In this document: positions 40,186 to 50,236 of the stretch, piece by piece
Layout of the letters: each line of letters opens with the position of its first letter
Numbering within the stretch: the stretch's first letter is position 1
Assembly (NCBI GenBank): GCA_944390495.1
Contig: CALXQE010000025.1
Span: 1-64,000 of the forward strand
Direction of reading: 5' to 3'
Source of the DNA: an uncultured Clostridia bacterium
GTDB taxonomy: Bacteria; Bacillota; Clostridia; UBA1381
Length of the DNA stretch: 64,000 nt
Program-made: the position numbers and the translations under genes
Notes under the pieces: generated by a model
The model's database searches: none
What the model was told of the DNA's origin: nothing
What the model saw: the letters and a program-made list of their open reading frames with translations, nothing else

Positions 40186-43100
40186 TTATTCAGCTGAATA
40201 AACATCTGTATCTACAACTTTAAAATTATCTACTGTTATGTATGAACCTGAACCCACACTACTACCTTGATCAAGGAACCCTACAAAGTGCTTAATATCT
40301 TTTGTTAGTCCTGCAATATTAAGCTCTGCTGTAGCTGTATTCTCACCATTTGTTGAATCTGTAACTGTAACTGTCATTGTATCACCACTAATTGATAAAA
40401 CTACATTGTAAAGAGTTCCCTTAGTAAATGACAATGCACTTTCATCAGCTTTTTGTAAAACAGTCATTGCGGGACCAGAAGCATTACTTATATTCCATAC
40501 ATATTCATTACTACCCCAGTTATTCTTGCTTGTACCAATTGATCCAGCATCACTTCCAGAAGAAACATTGTTGTTTACTTTTCCACCTGCATAAACAGAG
40601 AAACCTGCCGCTGTATTTTCGGAATCTGCTCTTATTGCAAACAAAGCATAATGGTCAGAATTTCCAATTGTAATTTCTGAAACTGTAGGTTTGCTTGCAT
40701 TTCCCATAGGATTCATAATCATATCAAAAGAAATCGTTGCATTAGTACTATCACTAAAATCTATAGGTGTTTCCATTGTTGAATAGCCTTTAGATCTCTT
40801 ATTATCGCTAGCTATCGACATTTTAAATGCACCATCACTTATAGTATTAGTTGTGGATCTACCTGTTTTATCAGACCATGTACCTAAAGCTGTCAAATCT
40901 GCATCGTTATCAAAAGTTATTGAAGAATATACACCATTCCATGCTACAAATGTAACAGTAACAGTTACATCACCAGCCGGCATTGTAAATGTATTATTAG
41001 ATACTTCTACAGTCTCTAAACCATTCATTACTGTAACAGTATTTACTTTATAACCTTGTGCAACTGTAGGTTCTATTGTAACAGTCTGGCCAATAGTAGC
41101 TTTTGCAGCTTCTTGACCGTCTACTTTAATCGCTACAGAATTACCATTTTCTTCAACTGTTGCATCTGTAATAGTATATGAAATTGCTTCAAACTCAACA
41201 TTTACAGTAACGTTATAAGCAGGAGCATCAAACTTATAACCACTGTCGTCAGTTACAACTTGCTTTTCAGTACCATCTTCTGTTTTTGAATATGAAACTT
41301 CCTTAACGCGATAGCCTTCTGCCGGTGAAGGTACTACTGTAATTTCTGTACCTTCTGTTGCCTGTGCAGCACTAACTGTAAATGTACCGTTTGTTTCTGC
41401 ACCCTTTGTCACGTTATAAACAGCTTCTGTTGCAACTGTAACTGTAGCTATACCTTCAACTGTTGTTTCATCTTCTTCATTTGCAACGTCTTTCTTTGTT
41501 GTAGCCTTTACTGTAAGAGTTGATGCTGTTTCATCTGCTCCAACTGTTAAAAGACCATTTTCAATCTTTGTATTAGATGTATCCTGTGCACCTTCAACTG
41601 ACCATGTAATATCACCTGTCAAAACTGTACCTGCTTCATCTTTTATTGTTGCTGTATATTGAGCTGTTTCACCCTGCTGAACAGATGATGCACCTGCTAC
41701 TTCTACAGTAGCGGCATCTGCTCTTGCAAATTCAGCTGTTACAACAATAGCATCTTCATCACCTGTAACTGTGTACTTATAACCATCGTTATATGTAACA
41801 GCTTCTCCGTTTACCTTAACTGCTGTAACCTTCTTACCTGCAACAGGTGTAGCTGTGATTGTAATTACGTCCTCAGCTTTTACCTGTGTTTTATCAACTT
41901 TAAGAGTACCGTCGCCTTTATCAGGAGCTGTAACATTTACATCCATTGGTGCAACGTATGTTGCATCATATATTTTTACATTGTCTAATTCCATAATAGC
42001 ATTGTTAGTAGGTGAGAAATAATCCATACCAACAACACCTGTTACGCTGTTATCTCTGAAACCAAGTGCTGCATTTTCATAAAGCGGAGTTTCGTTTTCA
42101 TAATTATTATTTGCCTTATAATTATAAACTTTAATTGATGTTGTCTTTGCTGTATTATTTACAACTGCCTCAACATGATACCAATTTGTATCTGCTGATG
42201 TGTTAGCTACTTCTATTGCTGTTGTATCTGCACCCCAGATTTTTAATGTGAAACTTGATTCACAACCAATTGTAAAAATTCTCTCAGCTGCATCATTATT
42301 TCTGTCAGAAGTATCTGCTGATGTACCTCTTACACTAACATAAGCATCACGTGTTGGAACAGTAAAATCGAATGATACTTCAACATTATCTCCAGTAGCC
42401 TTATATGCATCTGAATACTTGTCATAACGTGCACCAGACGGTCCGCCTGTACCTGTTGCTACTCTATTCACTTTTGTTGTATTAGCTGTTGCTGTTGTAG
42501 ATGTTTCAATTGATGATGTTACTCTTGAGAAGTCTACAAAAATAGCACTATCTCCTCCTTCATCAAAAGTTACTGTATTCTCATCATAAGGAACAGCCTC
42601 TTCAACTATTTTTACACCAGTTGTATCAAGCTTATAAACATAAATGCTTTCATCACTTAGTTTTACAGCTGCCCAAATCTTCTGATCTGCTGCACCTGCA
42701 TTTGTATAGAATGAAATTTCATTTTCATCACACTCTGTAAATTGTGATGTACCTTCTTCGTAAGCATCTTTGCTGAAATAGTAACCTGTGATTTTTGTAT
42801 CAGCCGGAGCTGTAACTTTTGCACCTACCCAGTAACCAGCAGTTGCAGGACTATCTCCATTTTGATGTTTCTTAAGATTTTCAGCTGCGATTGCAACTTT
42901 TGTATAACCTGTTTCAGCTGTCGTTGTTACTTTATATGAACCTGCTGTGTACAAATCTTCATCTTGAACAGCTTCTGATGTATCATGAAGTGTTGCTGTT
43001 TCAACAGTTGGTGCAGGAATATAACAATCTACATCTGTTGTATCAAGCTTATAAACATAAATGCTTTCATCACTTAGTTTTACAGCTGCCCAAACCTTCT

Positions 43101-45828
43101 GATCTACTGCACCTACGTTTGTATAGAATTCGATTGTTTCCTTATCGTCAGCTGCTGTATCAGTAAATGTTGATGTACCTTCTACATAAGCATCTTTGCT
43201 GAAATAGTAACCTTCTATTGTTTTACCTTCCGGAGCTGTAACTTTTGCACCTACCCAGTAACCAGCAGTTGCAGGAGTATCTCCATTTTGATGTTTCTTA
43301 AGATTTTCAGCTGCGATTGCAACATTTGTATAACCTGTTTCATCTGTTGTTGTTACTTTATATGAACCTGCTGTGTACAAATCTTCATCTTGAACAGCTT
43401 CTGATGTATCATGAAGTGTTGCTGTTTCAACAGTTGGTGCTGCAACCGGCTCTTCGTCAGCTTCTTCAACTGCTGCTGTTGGAACCGACGCTATTGAACC
43501 TGTGTATCCATCAGCTGTTACTACAACCTTTATTGTCTTTCCAACAAGATCTTCTGTAACTACGAATGTTGATGCTGTTGCATCTGCTATCTTTTCATAT
43601 GCACCGTCTGCACCTGTATTTGCTTGCCACTCATACTTAGCTGTTGCACCTTCATTTAAGCCTGAAACTACTGCTGTAAGTGTTTCACCAACCTTTGCTG
43701 TTCCACTTACTTCTACTGTACCTGTGATAGCAACCGGTTGTGCACCACCATTTGAAACAACAAGGCTACCATAAGGAATCATATCTTCAAGGCTGTTCCA
43801 TACCATTAGCTGGTCACCGTTGTTCATTGCACCAACTGCAACTTCAACGCCTGCTGCTGAAGAAATACCCTTTACATCTTTAACATCTAATGAAAGAAGT
43901 ACACCTTCGCTATCGTATTTAGCTATTGCCATAACTGCATCAAATGCTTCTGTTTCTGTTGTAGAAACTGTAGCTTTATCTGTACCATCATAAGCAACTG
44001 TTACATTGTGCTTTGGTTGTGGTGTAGCTGTTGGAGGTGCTGGAGTTGGAGCTTCAGCTACTACCGGAAGCATTTGCTTTGGATTTTCAACAACACCCTG
44101 GTATGCAACTATATTATCAATTGTTGCAACACCGTATGTAGGAGTTGTGTCTACACCGCCTACTTTTGCCGCCTGTCCTTCAACAGCAATATATGGAAGG
44201 TCAGACATTGATGTTGCATTATCACCTGTCGCAATATACTGCAATGAAAGTGTTGCATTATCATAATCATCATCTATATATACTCTGTATGTACTTCCTG
44301 TTGATGACGGTGTGATAACCATTGTCACCTTGTGCCACTCATTAGGTGTAATATATGCACTGATAACATTTGAAGCCGCATCGTCACCACGGTATAGAAC
44401 GTCACCTTCTGAAGCTGTAAGAACAGCAGCAACATTTCTAAATCCACCTGCACCGTCGTCACCTGTCTGAGCTGTATCTTTTAGGAAATATAATCTTGGC
44501 TTAGCAATATCTTCTTTACCTTCTACAGCTGAAAGATATACATTAAATGTTAGTGCTGTGCTAAGATTTGTTGAAGCATCAATAGGAAGTCCTGTTGTAA
44601 AGTTTATACGAGGTGTTCTTCCTGCTGTAGAATATTGGTCAGCTGTCATCTGTAAAGCCTTACCTTGTGAAAGACCTACTACAGCAGCATATGTAGCAAC
44701 TGTACCGCCTTTGTCTCTTGCACCAACGTGAACATTAAGACCAGGAATAGTTGTTGAATCATCAATATCTTCTGTTCCTAATGACCACTTTTTAAGTGCC
44801 TTATCATCAAATGTATATGATTGTACATTTGTCGCATTTTCAGGAGCCTGAAGTGTCATATCAACAGCCGGAATTACTTTTTCAGTAGGAGGTGGAGGAG
44901 GTGTAGTTCCACCTTCTTGGTCCTGTGCACCAGGAGCTTGTGATGTACCATCTGCAACACCTGCTGTTTCGTTATAGATTATTACATTATCAATATCTGC
45001 TGTCGGAGTAAGTGTTTTCTTCGTTGCATCATTTAAAGTACCATCTTTATCATATGAACTGTTACCAACTAAGTCAGCCATAGCTTTACCGCATGTTTGG
45101 CCGTCTGCTGAGTAAAGACCTATTGTGTTAAGAGTCTTAACTGCCGCATTCGCTGCATCAGTAACTTCTTCGCCATTAATGTAAAGTTTAGCACCTGTTG
45201 AATCTGACACAATTATTCTTGCATCCACCCAATCATCACCAGTTACTTTTCCTTTGATTTCTACTGCATTAGCTGTCTTAGCTGTTGCATCAAATGAGCC
45301 GACACGAAGCACAGGCTTAAGTCCTTCTGTCGGATCAATTTCGCCCTTATCTAATCCACTTGTAAGCTTTAGGTCAAAGTCCATAATGACATCTTTTTCA
45401 GCAGTAGCAGCATATCCTTCGCCCAAACTAACATATGCCCATCTGCCATTTTTTGCAAAGTCTCCGAATACAGGGAAGCCCATGCGAACATACTTGTCTG
45501 CTGCATCTTCTTTTTCATTAATTGCATAATATGAGCCATTATAAACATATTCCTCGTTTGAATCGGTATACCCTGCTGCGTCACCTCTATCACGATTTGT
45601 AGTGACAAACTTCAACCCGTTTACTGCTGTACTGTTTTCAATAGCATTTTTATTGCCATCTAAACCAGCTGTACCATCAAGGAACACTCCTGTGGCCGCA
45701 TTGTTAAATGTGTCAGACCAAAGAATGTCATTTTCAGTTGCTGCGCTTGCAGTTGTAACAAGACCTGCGAATGCAGAGGTTGTCATAGCTGCCGCACAAA
45801 GTAATGAAATTAATTTTTTACTTTTCAT
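40186..45828 (-). CDS. Giant secreted multidomain protein (LamG-like, Ig-like and InlB-B-like repeats)
   Basis: An 1880-residue exported protein; a signal peptide covers residues 1-30 (ending TTASAA). Order: LamG-like jelly-roll about 35-290; a Pro/Thr linker; a second about 330-590; an Ig-like domain about 695-790 (VEVSGTAKVGETLTAVVSGL); two near-identical 130-residue modules 797-930 and 939-1069; a third LamG-like domain about 1085-1290; B-repeat and BIG2-like domains 1300-1590; and a last LamG-like domain to 1880. No LPXTG, SLH or dockerin end is visible, so attachment is unclear. Probably binds polysaccharide; no catalytic domain is recognised. Confidence 0.75.
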   Translation of the reverse strand: MKSKKLISLLCAAAMTTSAFAGLVTTASAATENDILWSDTFNNAATGVFLDGTAGLDGNKNAIENSTAVNGLKFVTTNRDRGDAAGYTDSNEEYVYNGSYYAINEKEDAADKYVRMGFPVFGDFAKNGRWAYVSLGEGYAATAEKDVIMDFDLKLTSGLDKGEIDPTEGLKPVLRVGSFDATAKTANAVEIKGKVTGDDWVDARIIVSDSTGAKLYINGEEVTDAANAAVKTLNTIGLYSADGQTCGKAMADLVGNSSYDKDGTLNDATKKTLTPTADIDNVIIYNETAGVADGTSQAPGAQDQEGGTTPPPPPTEKVIPAVDMTLQAPENATNVQSYTFDDKALKKWSLGTEDIDDSTTIPGLNVHVGARDKGGTVATYAAVVGLSQGKALQMTADQYSTAGRTPRINFTTGLPIDASTNLSTALTFNVYLSAVEGKEDIAKPRLYFLKDTAQTGDDGAGGFRNVAAVLTASEGDVLYRGDDAASNVISAYITPNEWHKVTMVITPSSTGSTYRVYIDDDYDNATLSLQYIATGDNATSMSDLPYIAVEGQAAKVGGVDTTPTYGVATIDNIVAYQGVVENPKQMLPVVAEAPTPAPPTATPQPKHNVTVAYDGTDKATVSTTETEAFDAVMAIAKYDSEGVLLSLDVKDVKGISSAAGVEVAVGAMNNGDQLMVWNSLEDMIPYGSLVVSNGGAQPVAITGTVEVSGTAKVGETLTAVVSGLNEGATAKYEWQANTGADGAYEKIADATASTFVVTEDLVGKTIKVVVTADGYTGSIASVPTAAVEEADEEPVAAPTVETATLHDTSEAVQDEDLYTAGSYKVTTTDETGYTNVAIAAENLKKHQNGDTPATAGYWVGAKVTAPEGKTIEGYYFSKDAYVEGTSTFTDTAADDKETIEFYTNVGAVDQKVWAAVKLSDESIYVYKLDTTDVDCYIPAPTVETATLHDTSEAVQDEDLYTAGSYKVTTTAETGYTKVAIAAENLKKHQNGDSPATAGYWVGAKVTAPADTKITGYYFSKDAYEEGTSQFTECDENEISFYTNAGAADQKIWAAVKLSDESIYVYKLDTTGVKIVEEAVPYDENTVTFDEGGDSAIFVDFSRVTSSIETSTTATANTTKVNRVATGTGGPSGARYDKYSDAYKATGDNVEVSFDFTVPTRDAYVSVRGTSADTSDRNNDAAERIFTIGCESSFTLKIWGADTTAIEVANTSADTNWYHVEAVVNNTAKTTSIKVYNYKANNNYENETPLYENAALGFRDNSVTGVVGMDYFSPTNNAIMELDNVKIYDATYVAPMDVNVTAPDKGDGTLKVDKTQVKAEDVITITATPVAGKKVTAVKVNGEAVTYNDGYKYTVTGDEDAIVVTAEFARADAATVEVAGASSVQQGETAQYTATIKDEAGTVLTGDITWSVEGAQDTSNTKIENGLLTVGADETASTLTVKATTKKDVANEEDETTVEGIATVTVATEAVYNVTKGAETNGTFTVSAAQATEGTEITVVPSPAEGYRVKEVSYSKTEDGTEKQVVTDDSGYKFDAPAYNVTVNVEFEAISYTITDATVEENGNSVAIKVDGQEAAKATIGQTVTIEPTVAQGYKVNTVTVMNGLETVEVSNNTFTMPAGDVTVTVTFVAWNGVYSSITFDNDADLTALGTWSDKTGRSTTNTISDGAFKMSIASDNKRSKGYSTMETPIDFSDSTNATISFDMIMNPMGNASKPTVSEITIGNSDHYALFAIRADSENTAAGFSVYAGGKVNNNVSSGSDAGSIGTSKNNWGSNEYVWNISNASGPAMTVLQKADESALSFTKGTLYNVVLSISGDTMTVTVTDSTNGENTATAELNIAGLTKDIKHFVGFLDQGSSVGSGSYITVDNFKVVDTDVYSAE
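42621..43440 (-). repeat. Recent tandem duplication, two ~400-bp units
   Basis: Units 42621-43014 and 43038-43440 are nearly identical at the DNA level (offset 417 bases at one end, 426 at the other because of a 9-base indel). They code the 130-residue ETATLHDTSEAVQDEDLY...KLDTT module twice. The high DNA identity points to a recent duplication or ongoing gene conversion. Confidence 0.9.
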
Positions 45829-46111
45829 TTCATCTCTCCCTTTCTTTCCCGAGCTTAAACATCTAAGCCGTCCTATTTTCGACGTGTGTAACCAAAGTTT
45901 TTTATGTAAACTTCACAATTAACACCCGTCTATATGTTATATATTGTAACACAATTTCTTTTTTTGTGCAATATTAATAAACAATTTTAGTGCTTAAAAA
46001 TGCACAAAAAAGAATATATTTTTTTATACACAATGACTGCAACTATATTTATTTTTATAACAAAATATGTACTTTTATCCAAATAATAACCATTTTTCTG
46101 TATTTTTACAC
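45829..46111 (-). promoter_or_regulatory. Promoter and leader of the giant secreted gene
   Basis: Minus strand TTGCAC (45966-45971), 17-base spacer, TACAAT (45943-45948); the leader of about 105 bases has a small hairpin GCTTA/TAAGC near 45855-45875 and an AAAGGGAGAG site. The remaining 140 bases (45972-46111) are very AT-rich and I see no gene or clear site in them. Confidence 0.6.
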
Positions 46112-46138
46112 AAAAAAAGAACCGCCAAAGCGGTTCTT
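46112..46138 (-). terminator. Terminator after the SGNH esterase gene
   Basis: Minus strand stem AAGAACCGC/GCGGTTCTT (46117-46125 and 46130-46138), 4-base loop, then seven T. Confidence 0.85.
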
Positions 46139-46160
46139 ACAAGACTTTATTTTCTTTTAA

Positions 46161-49100
46161 TTATTCAGCCGCCGACGCTGCTGTACGTACCATGATGTTA
46201 TCTGTCAGCACATGAATTGTTCCGCCCGCTGATTCATGGGACACGCCAATCTGCGAGAACGCATCGGCTGTGGAGTTTGTAATGTCAACAGTGAATTCCA
46301 CTGCGTTGTCTGTATCCTGCTCGCCGTCTACATAAGGTGTTACCGTAACTTTTTCGCTGTTGGCCTTGAAGTCAACCTCCGCCTTAACGTGATACAGTGA
46401 CGAATAGGTCGTGTTATCTGTCGAGGACGTCAGACCAGTTTCTTTATACAAAGACTCTGCATAATCGTAATACATAAGCTTTCCGCCGCTCGGTTCAAGA
46501 ACAAGGAATGAGCCCGACGCATCATTTAAAGTCTTATTACAGTCGTTTCCGAGCTTTATAAAGCTCTTTTCGCCTATGCCCAAATCAAAGTCTATAACAA
46601 GTGCGTCACCCGACATACTTGTGAAGTTTGAAGTTCCGCTTCTTGTGCCATTGCCTGTCAGACGATGGTATGACGCATATCCGCCGAATGGACTTACAAG
46701 CGGAGTTGAATCATCCACAACTCTTGTTATGTAATGTCCTCCCCGTCCGATAATAGTGGCTGTCATAGTCTGATCGTTCGCTTCTTTCCAGCCTGTTTCA
46801 CTGTCATAAGCAGTATCTGTGACTTCACCGTCGTTATACGCCATGTTCAGCAGATAGTTATAAGTATGAAGCGTAACCGTGATTTGCTTTTCAATGTTAT
46901 TTACGCTGCACTTGATAACTATATCTTTCTGGCTTGTTTCGGGCAACGTGAATGTTGTCAGCACAGTAAGAACGTTTCCGTTAAGAGTTACACCCTCAGC
47001 CTCGGTGGTTTCAAGCGTCCATACTGCCTCGTCCGGATTTTCGCTGTCCACAGACACACTTATGCCCCCTGCATTGACAGCGTCTTCAACCGTCAACATA
47101 ATTGCTTTTTCTTCTTCAACAGGAACATTTACCATTGTTTCTGAAGCTTTAAGCTTATATGCAGTGATAGAACTGTAGCTTGGCTTTTCCTCAAACTTCG
47201 CCGTAAGTGATACATCATCTCTCAGTCTGAATGAATATTCTTCATTTGTGCTTATAAGAGCTGAGCCGTTATACCAACCCACAAAACGGTATCCTTCCTT
47301 CGGAACAGCATTTACAGATACTATTGTATTCAAAACAAATTCATCTGTCACAAGACCGGTGTCTACTGTATCTTCTGCTATATACGCGGTTCCCATCATA
47401 TCATCGTTTGACTCTACCGTTACTGTGTATTCCGGAAGAGGCTCTGATTCTATCTTTGCAATCTTCAGATTTGTAATGTCAAAGTCAAATGCCGCCGCCT
47501 TGTTTACATATTCGAATACTATTTGGTCAAGTGAAGCCGGCGATACGGTTGTTTCGGTTGTCTGGTAATTGTCAATAGCATGACTTACAGGAGTTCCGCC
47601 GTCAATTGACATCGTTTCAATGCCTCTGTCTAAATCAAGCTCGTAATGAATATTTGACCATCTTTTGGCACTTATATTGCCCACTACACATCCATTCATT
47701 GTAACCTCAGCCGCATTGTCCGAATTCATAGCCACTTTGAACGGATTAAGAGATGCCGGCCATTTCCAAGGGTCACCTTCTGTCACAAACAGAATTGACG
47801 GTGTTCCGCTCTTATAGCGGAAATCAAAATCCATCATTATCTTGCCCGTGCTTACAGGGTTGTCAAACTTTTTATATACATACGCACTTCCCTGGTCGCC
47901 GCTCTCCTTTATGCCGTTTGAGGAAATATGAGCATAAGATTTGCCGTTCTCAATATTATATGAGAAGTCTGTTTCCGTAGCTGTCTGATTTGAGCCGCCT
48001 GCCTTCCAGCCGCCTTGTCCGTCAAGCGAGCCTTTATCTTCAACGTTGTCATATATAAATTCCTCATTTAGTTCACCCAAAGCGTTTGTAATTATCGGTT
48101 CTGTTACAGTAACCGGTGTATATGGATATGCATACGGCTGCATTGTTGTCGGTTCTCCCGGTGTATCAAGGTATCCCCACAAGAATATCTTATACATTTG
48201 ATTTTCACCGACTTTTACATCTGTGTCAAAGACGAGATTTTGTTCTCCGTCCAACGTATTATCCACATGTCCGGTTGATGTAACAAGATTTTCAAGTGCT
48301 CCCGTTTCCTTATTATACAGTGCAAAATACGCTCTGCTGTAGCCGCTCATCATTGTTTTATCAAGCGGGAGAACATCAACGCTCTTTAGTATACCTTCCG
48401 AGTCGAAATTAACGCCTGTTATTCTTGTCGCAAACTCATACGGAGCCAAAGACTGATATGTCGGCCAAAAGTCATTTGACGGATATCCCGCATTGATAAT
48501 TTCAGCCGACACAGGTACAGGCAAAACATCTGTCTCGCCCTCTGTCACTCTTGTCATAAGCGGCATAAGAACCGGATATTCTGTTAAATCTGCCGTAGTA
48601 AAAAACTTGTGTGCAAGAGCGTCCGCACCCGCATCATTCGGATGCGTACCGTCTGTTTTTCCACCCTTTGAAGTCTGGAAGTAAAAGTCCGAAAGCCTTA
48701 CAGCGTTTGTTACCGCCTCATCCTTGACAGTGCCGCTTGCAGTTACTTCTGTAAGCCAGTCAAGAGTAGGCTGATTAAGGTCAACGAACGCAACGTTGCT
48801 TACGGCATTTTCCGGAGGAGTCGCTTTGCCGGCAGCTATCTGCTCGTCCGCCCATATGTAAGTGGAGTCGGCAACCTCATAACCTTTTTTTCCGTCTTTG
48901 TCCGTATTTTCTACTTCCTCTTCCGCAACCTTATCAAGGAACTCATTCGCTTTTGCTTCCCCGGCATATTTCAGCATATCAACATAATACTTCGCTGCTT
49001 TGCTGTACTGTGCAAGAGTTGTTGTCCATGTGTTTGTAGCCGAATTATACTGACCTGAATTATGTCTGTCTATAGGACCTACTGCCACAAAAGTTGCCCC

Positions 49101-50114
49101 AGCAGCCTTACAGGCTTCGTAGTATTTTTTCAAATCCTGAACATATCTTGCCGAACCCGGTGAATTACTGCCGTTCTTATGGTTATGTCCGTATTCAACG
49201 TACATAAAGTCGCCCTTTTTTATATTATTCTTTACTATATTAAAATGACCGTTATCCGCAGCGTTAAGTCCGCCCTCACCCTGGTTTGACACCGCAACGG
49301 TTGAAGGAACATATTTCGACAAATACGCACCCACACCCGTATAGTTCTGCAAATCGAAATACGGCAGTGCCGCACTTCCGTCCGTTACTGTTGAGTCACC
49401 GAGAACCCATAATGTTGTCGGCTTGTTTTCCGTTGTTTCATCAATCTGCTGAATTACCAAAGAAGAAAGAGCCGCATTATCACCAAGCAGTGCAAGGTTC
49501 AGCATATCATCAACAAAATCGCCATCATTCTTGAAATTGATTGTTTCAACATCAACAGAAAAATCAACTGATACCGTTTCTCCCGCATTTATCGTCTGTC
49601 TGTGCATTGCGGGATGTCTTCTCTCGTAATAGAGAGAAGCCTCCGCATCTTTCGTTGAATCAAGCGTTGTTACCTCAGCGTGAACGCGGTAATATGAACC
49701 GTTTGTAACATACAAGCCGAAGCTTACGGGATAATATTCGCCCGTTGTGTATTCGGGATATGTAGCCTCGTCGTCTCGAACAACACCCACTCCATTTTCG
49801 CTGCTCCCAAGCTTAACAACCTGACCCGAAGCATATATAAAGCTGTCATATTTTTCCGTGTTTACCGTAACATTTTCATCATTGCCGATAAAACCGTAAT
49901 CTTTTGAAGTGATTACGTTTCTGTCAGCCGGAACAGCAGTGTAGCCGTCCTTTTCCGCTGTTCCAAAAGAAAATTTCCACTCGTTTAAAACACTGTCGCC
50001 TTCAACAAGCGGAGTATATTCATTTGCACTTGCTATTGTAGGCAAAACAACACTTCCGGCAGCCAGCGACAGCGACAGAGCCGCACAAAGTAATTTTTTT
50101 AAACCTTTTTTCAT
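46161..50114 (-). CDS. Secreted SGNH esterase, rhamnogalacturonan acetylesterase-like, multidomain
   Basis: A 1317-residue exported enzyme with a signal peptide (MKKGLKKLLCAALSLSLAAG, cut near IASA). About 235-520 is an SGNH/GDSL hydrolase: LWVLGDSTVTDG (Ser), NQGEGGLNA (Gly block), VEYGHNHKNG (Asn block), GKTDGTHPNDAGAD (Asp-x-x-His). The order fits rhamnogalacturonan acetylesterases (CE12), which strip acetyl groups from pectin. Then come beta-sandwich/LamG-like domains (about 690-900 and 1090-1310) and an InlB-B-like repeat (VTVESNDDMMGTAYI). The N-terminal 200 residues resemble a carbohydrate-binding module. Confidence 0.82.
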   Translation of the reverse strand: MKKGLKKLLCAALSLSLAAGSVVLPTIASANEYTPLVEGDSVLNEWKFSFGTAEKDGYTAVPADRNVITSKDYGFIGNDENVTVNTEKYDSFIYASGQVVKLGSSENGVGVVRDDEATYPEYTTGEYYPVSFGLYVTNGSYYRVHAEVTTLDSTKDAEASLYYERRHPAMHRQTINAGETVSVDFSVDVETINFKNDGDFVDDMLNLALLGDNAALSSLVIQQIDETTENKPTTLWVLGDSTVTDGSAALPYFDLQNYTGVGAYLSKYVPSTVAVSNQGEGGLNAADNGHFNIVKNNIKKGDFMYVEYGHNHKNGSNSPGSARYVQDLKKYYEACKAAGATFVAVGPIDRHNSGQYNSATNTWTTTLAQYSKAAKYYVDMLKYAGEAKANEFLDKVAEEEVENTDKDGKKGYEVADSTYIWADEQIAAGKATPPENAVSNVAFVDLNQPTLDWLTEVTASGTVKDEAVTNAVRLSDFYFQTSKGGKTDGTHPNDAGADALAHKFFTTADLTEYPVLMPLMTRVTEGETDVLPVPVSAEIINAGYPSNDFWPTYQSLAPYEFATRITGVNFDSEGILKSVDVLPLDKTMMSGYSRAYFALYNKETGALENLVTSTGHVDNTLDGEQNLVFDTDVKVGENQMYKIFLWGYLDTPGEPTTMQPYAYPYTPVTVTEPIITNALGELNEEFIYDNVEDKGSLDGQGGWKAGGSNQTATETDFSYNIENGKSYAHISSNGIKESGDQGSAYVYKKFDNPVSTGKIMMDFDFRYKSGTPSILFVTEGDPWKWPASLNPFKVAMNSDNAAEVTMNGCVVGNISAKRWSNIHYELDLDRGIETMSIDGGTPVSHAIDNYQTTETTVSPASLDQIVFEYVNKAAAFDFDITNLKIAKIESEPLPEYTVTVESNDDMMGTAYIAEDTVDTGLVTDEFVLNTIVSVNAVPKEGYRFVGWYNGSALISTNEEYSFRLRDDVSLTAKFEEKPSYSSITAYKLKASETMVNVPVEEEKAIMLTVEDAVNAGGISVSVDSENPDEAVWTLETTEAEGVTLNGNVLTVLTTFTLPETSQKDIVIKCSVNNIEKQITVTLHTYNYLLNMAYNDGEVTDTAYDSETGWKEANDQTMTATIIGRGGHYITRVVDDSTPLVSPFGGYASYHRLTGNGTRSGTSNFTSMSGDALVIDFDLGIGEKSFIKLGNDCNKTLNDASGSFLVLEPSGGKLMYYDYAESLYKETGLTSSTDNTTYSSLYHVKAEVDFKANSEKVTVTPYVDGEQDTDNAVEFTVDITNSTADAFSQIGVSHESAGGTIHVLTDNIMVRTAASAAE

Positions 50115-50182
50115 TTTATCTCTCCTTTTCTTGAATTTAAAATACGTATAGTTTTATTTATTGTATCATATAACCAAACAAA

Positions 50183-50232
50183 AGAAAAGCAGATTAATAA
50201 AAAAGTAGTTTTTTTATTAAATCTGCTCTGTT
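50183..50232. terminator. Terminator after the U32 peptidase gene
   Basis: Outer stem AGCAGAT/ATCTGCT (50188-50194 and 50221-50227) and a nearly continuous inner AT stem, with T tracts on both sides. It lies just after the stop at 50237 on the minus strand. Confidence 0.75.
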
Positions 50233-50236
50233 TTTT

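Noticed and set aside
45750-45828. Cell-wall sorting signal on the giant secreted protein
   Set aside because: The C-terminus (near 40186) has no LPXTG motif, hydrophobic span or basic tail; only the N-terminal signal peptide is supported.
45840-45934. Possible cyclic-di-GMP (GEMM) riboswitch in the leader of the giant secreted gene
   Set aside because: The leader is near the right length and upstream of a secreted protein, but the conserved GEMM core segments and tetraloop receptor are not found.
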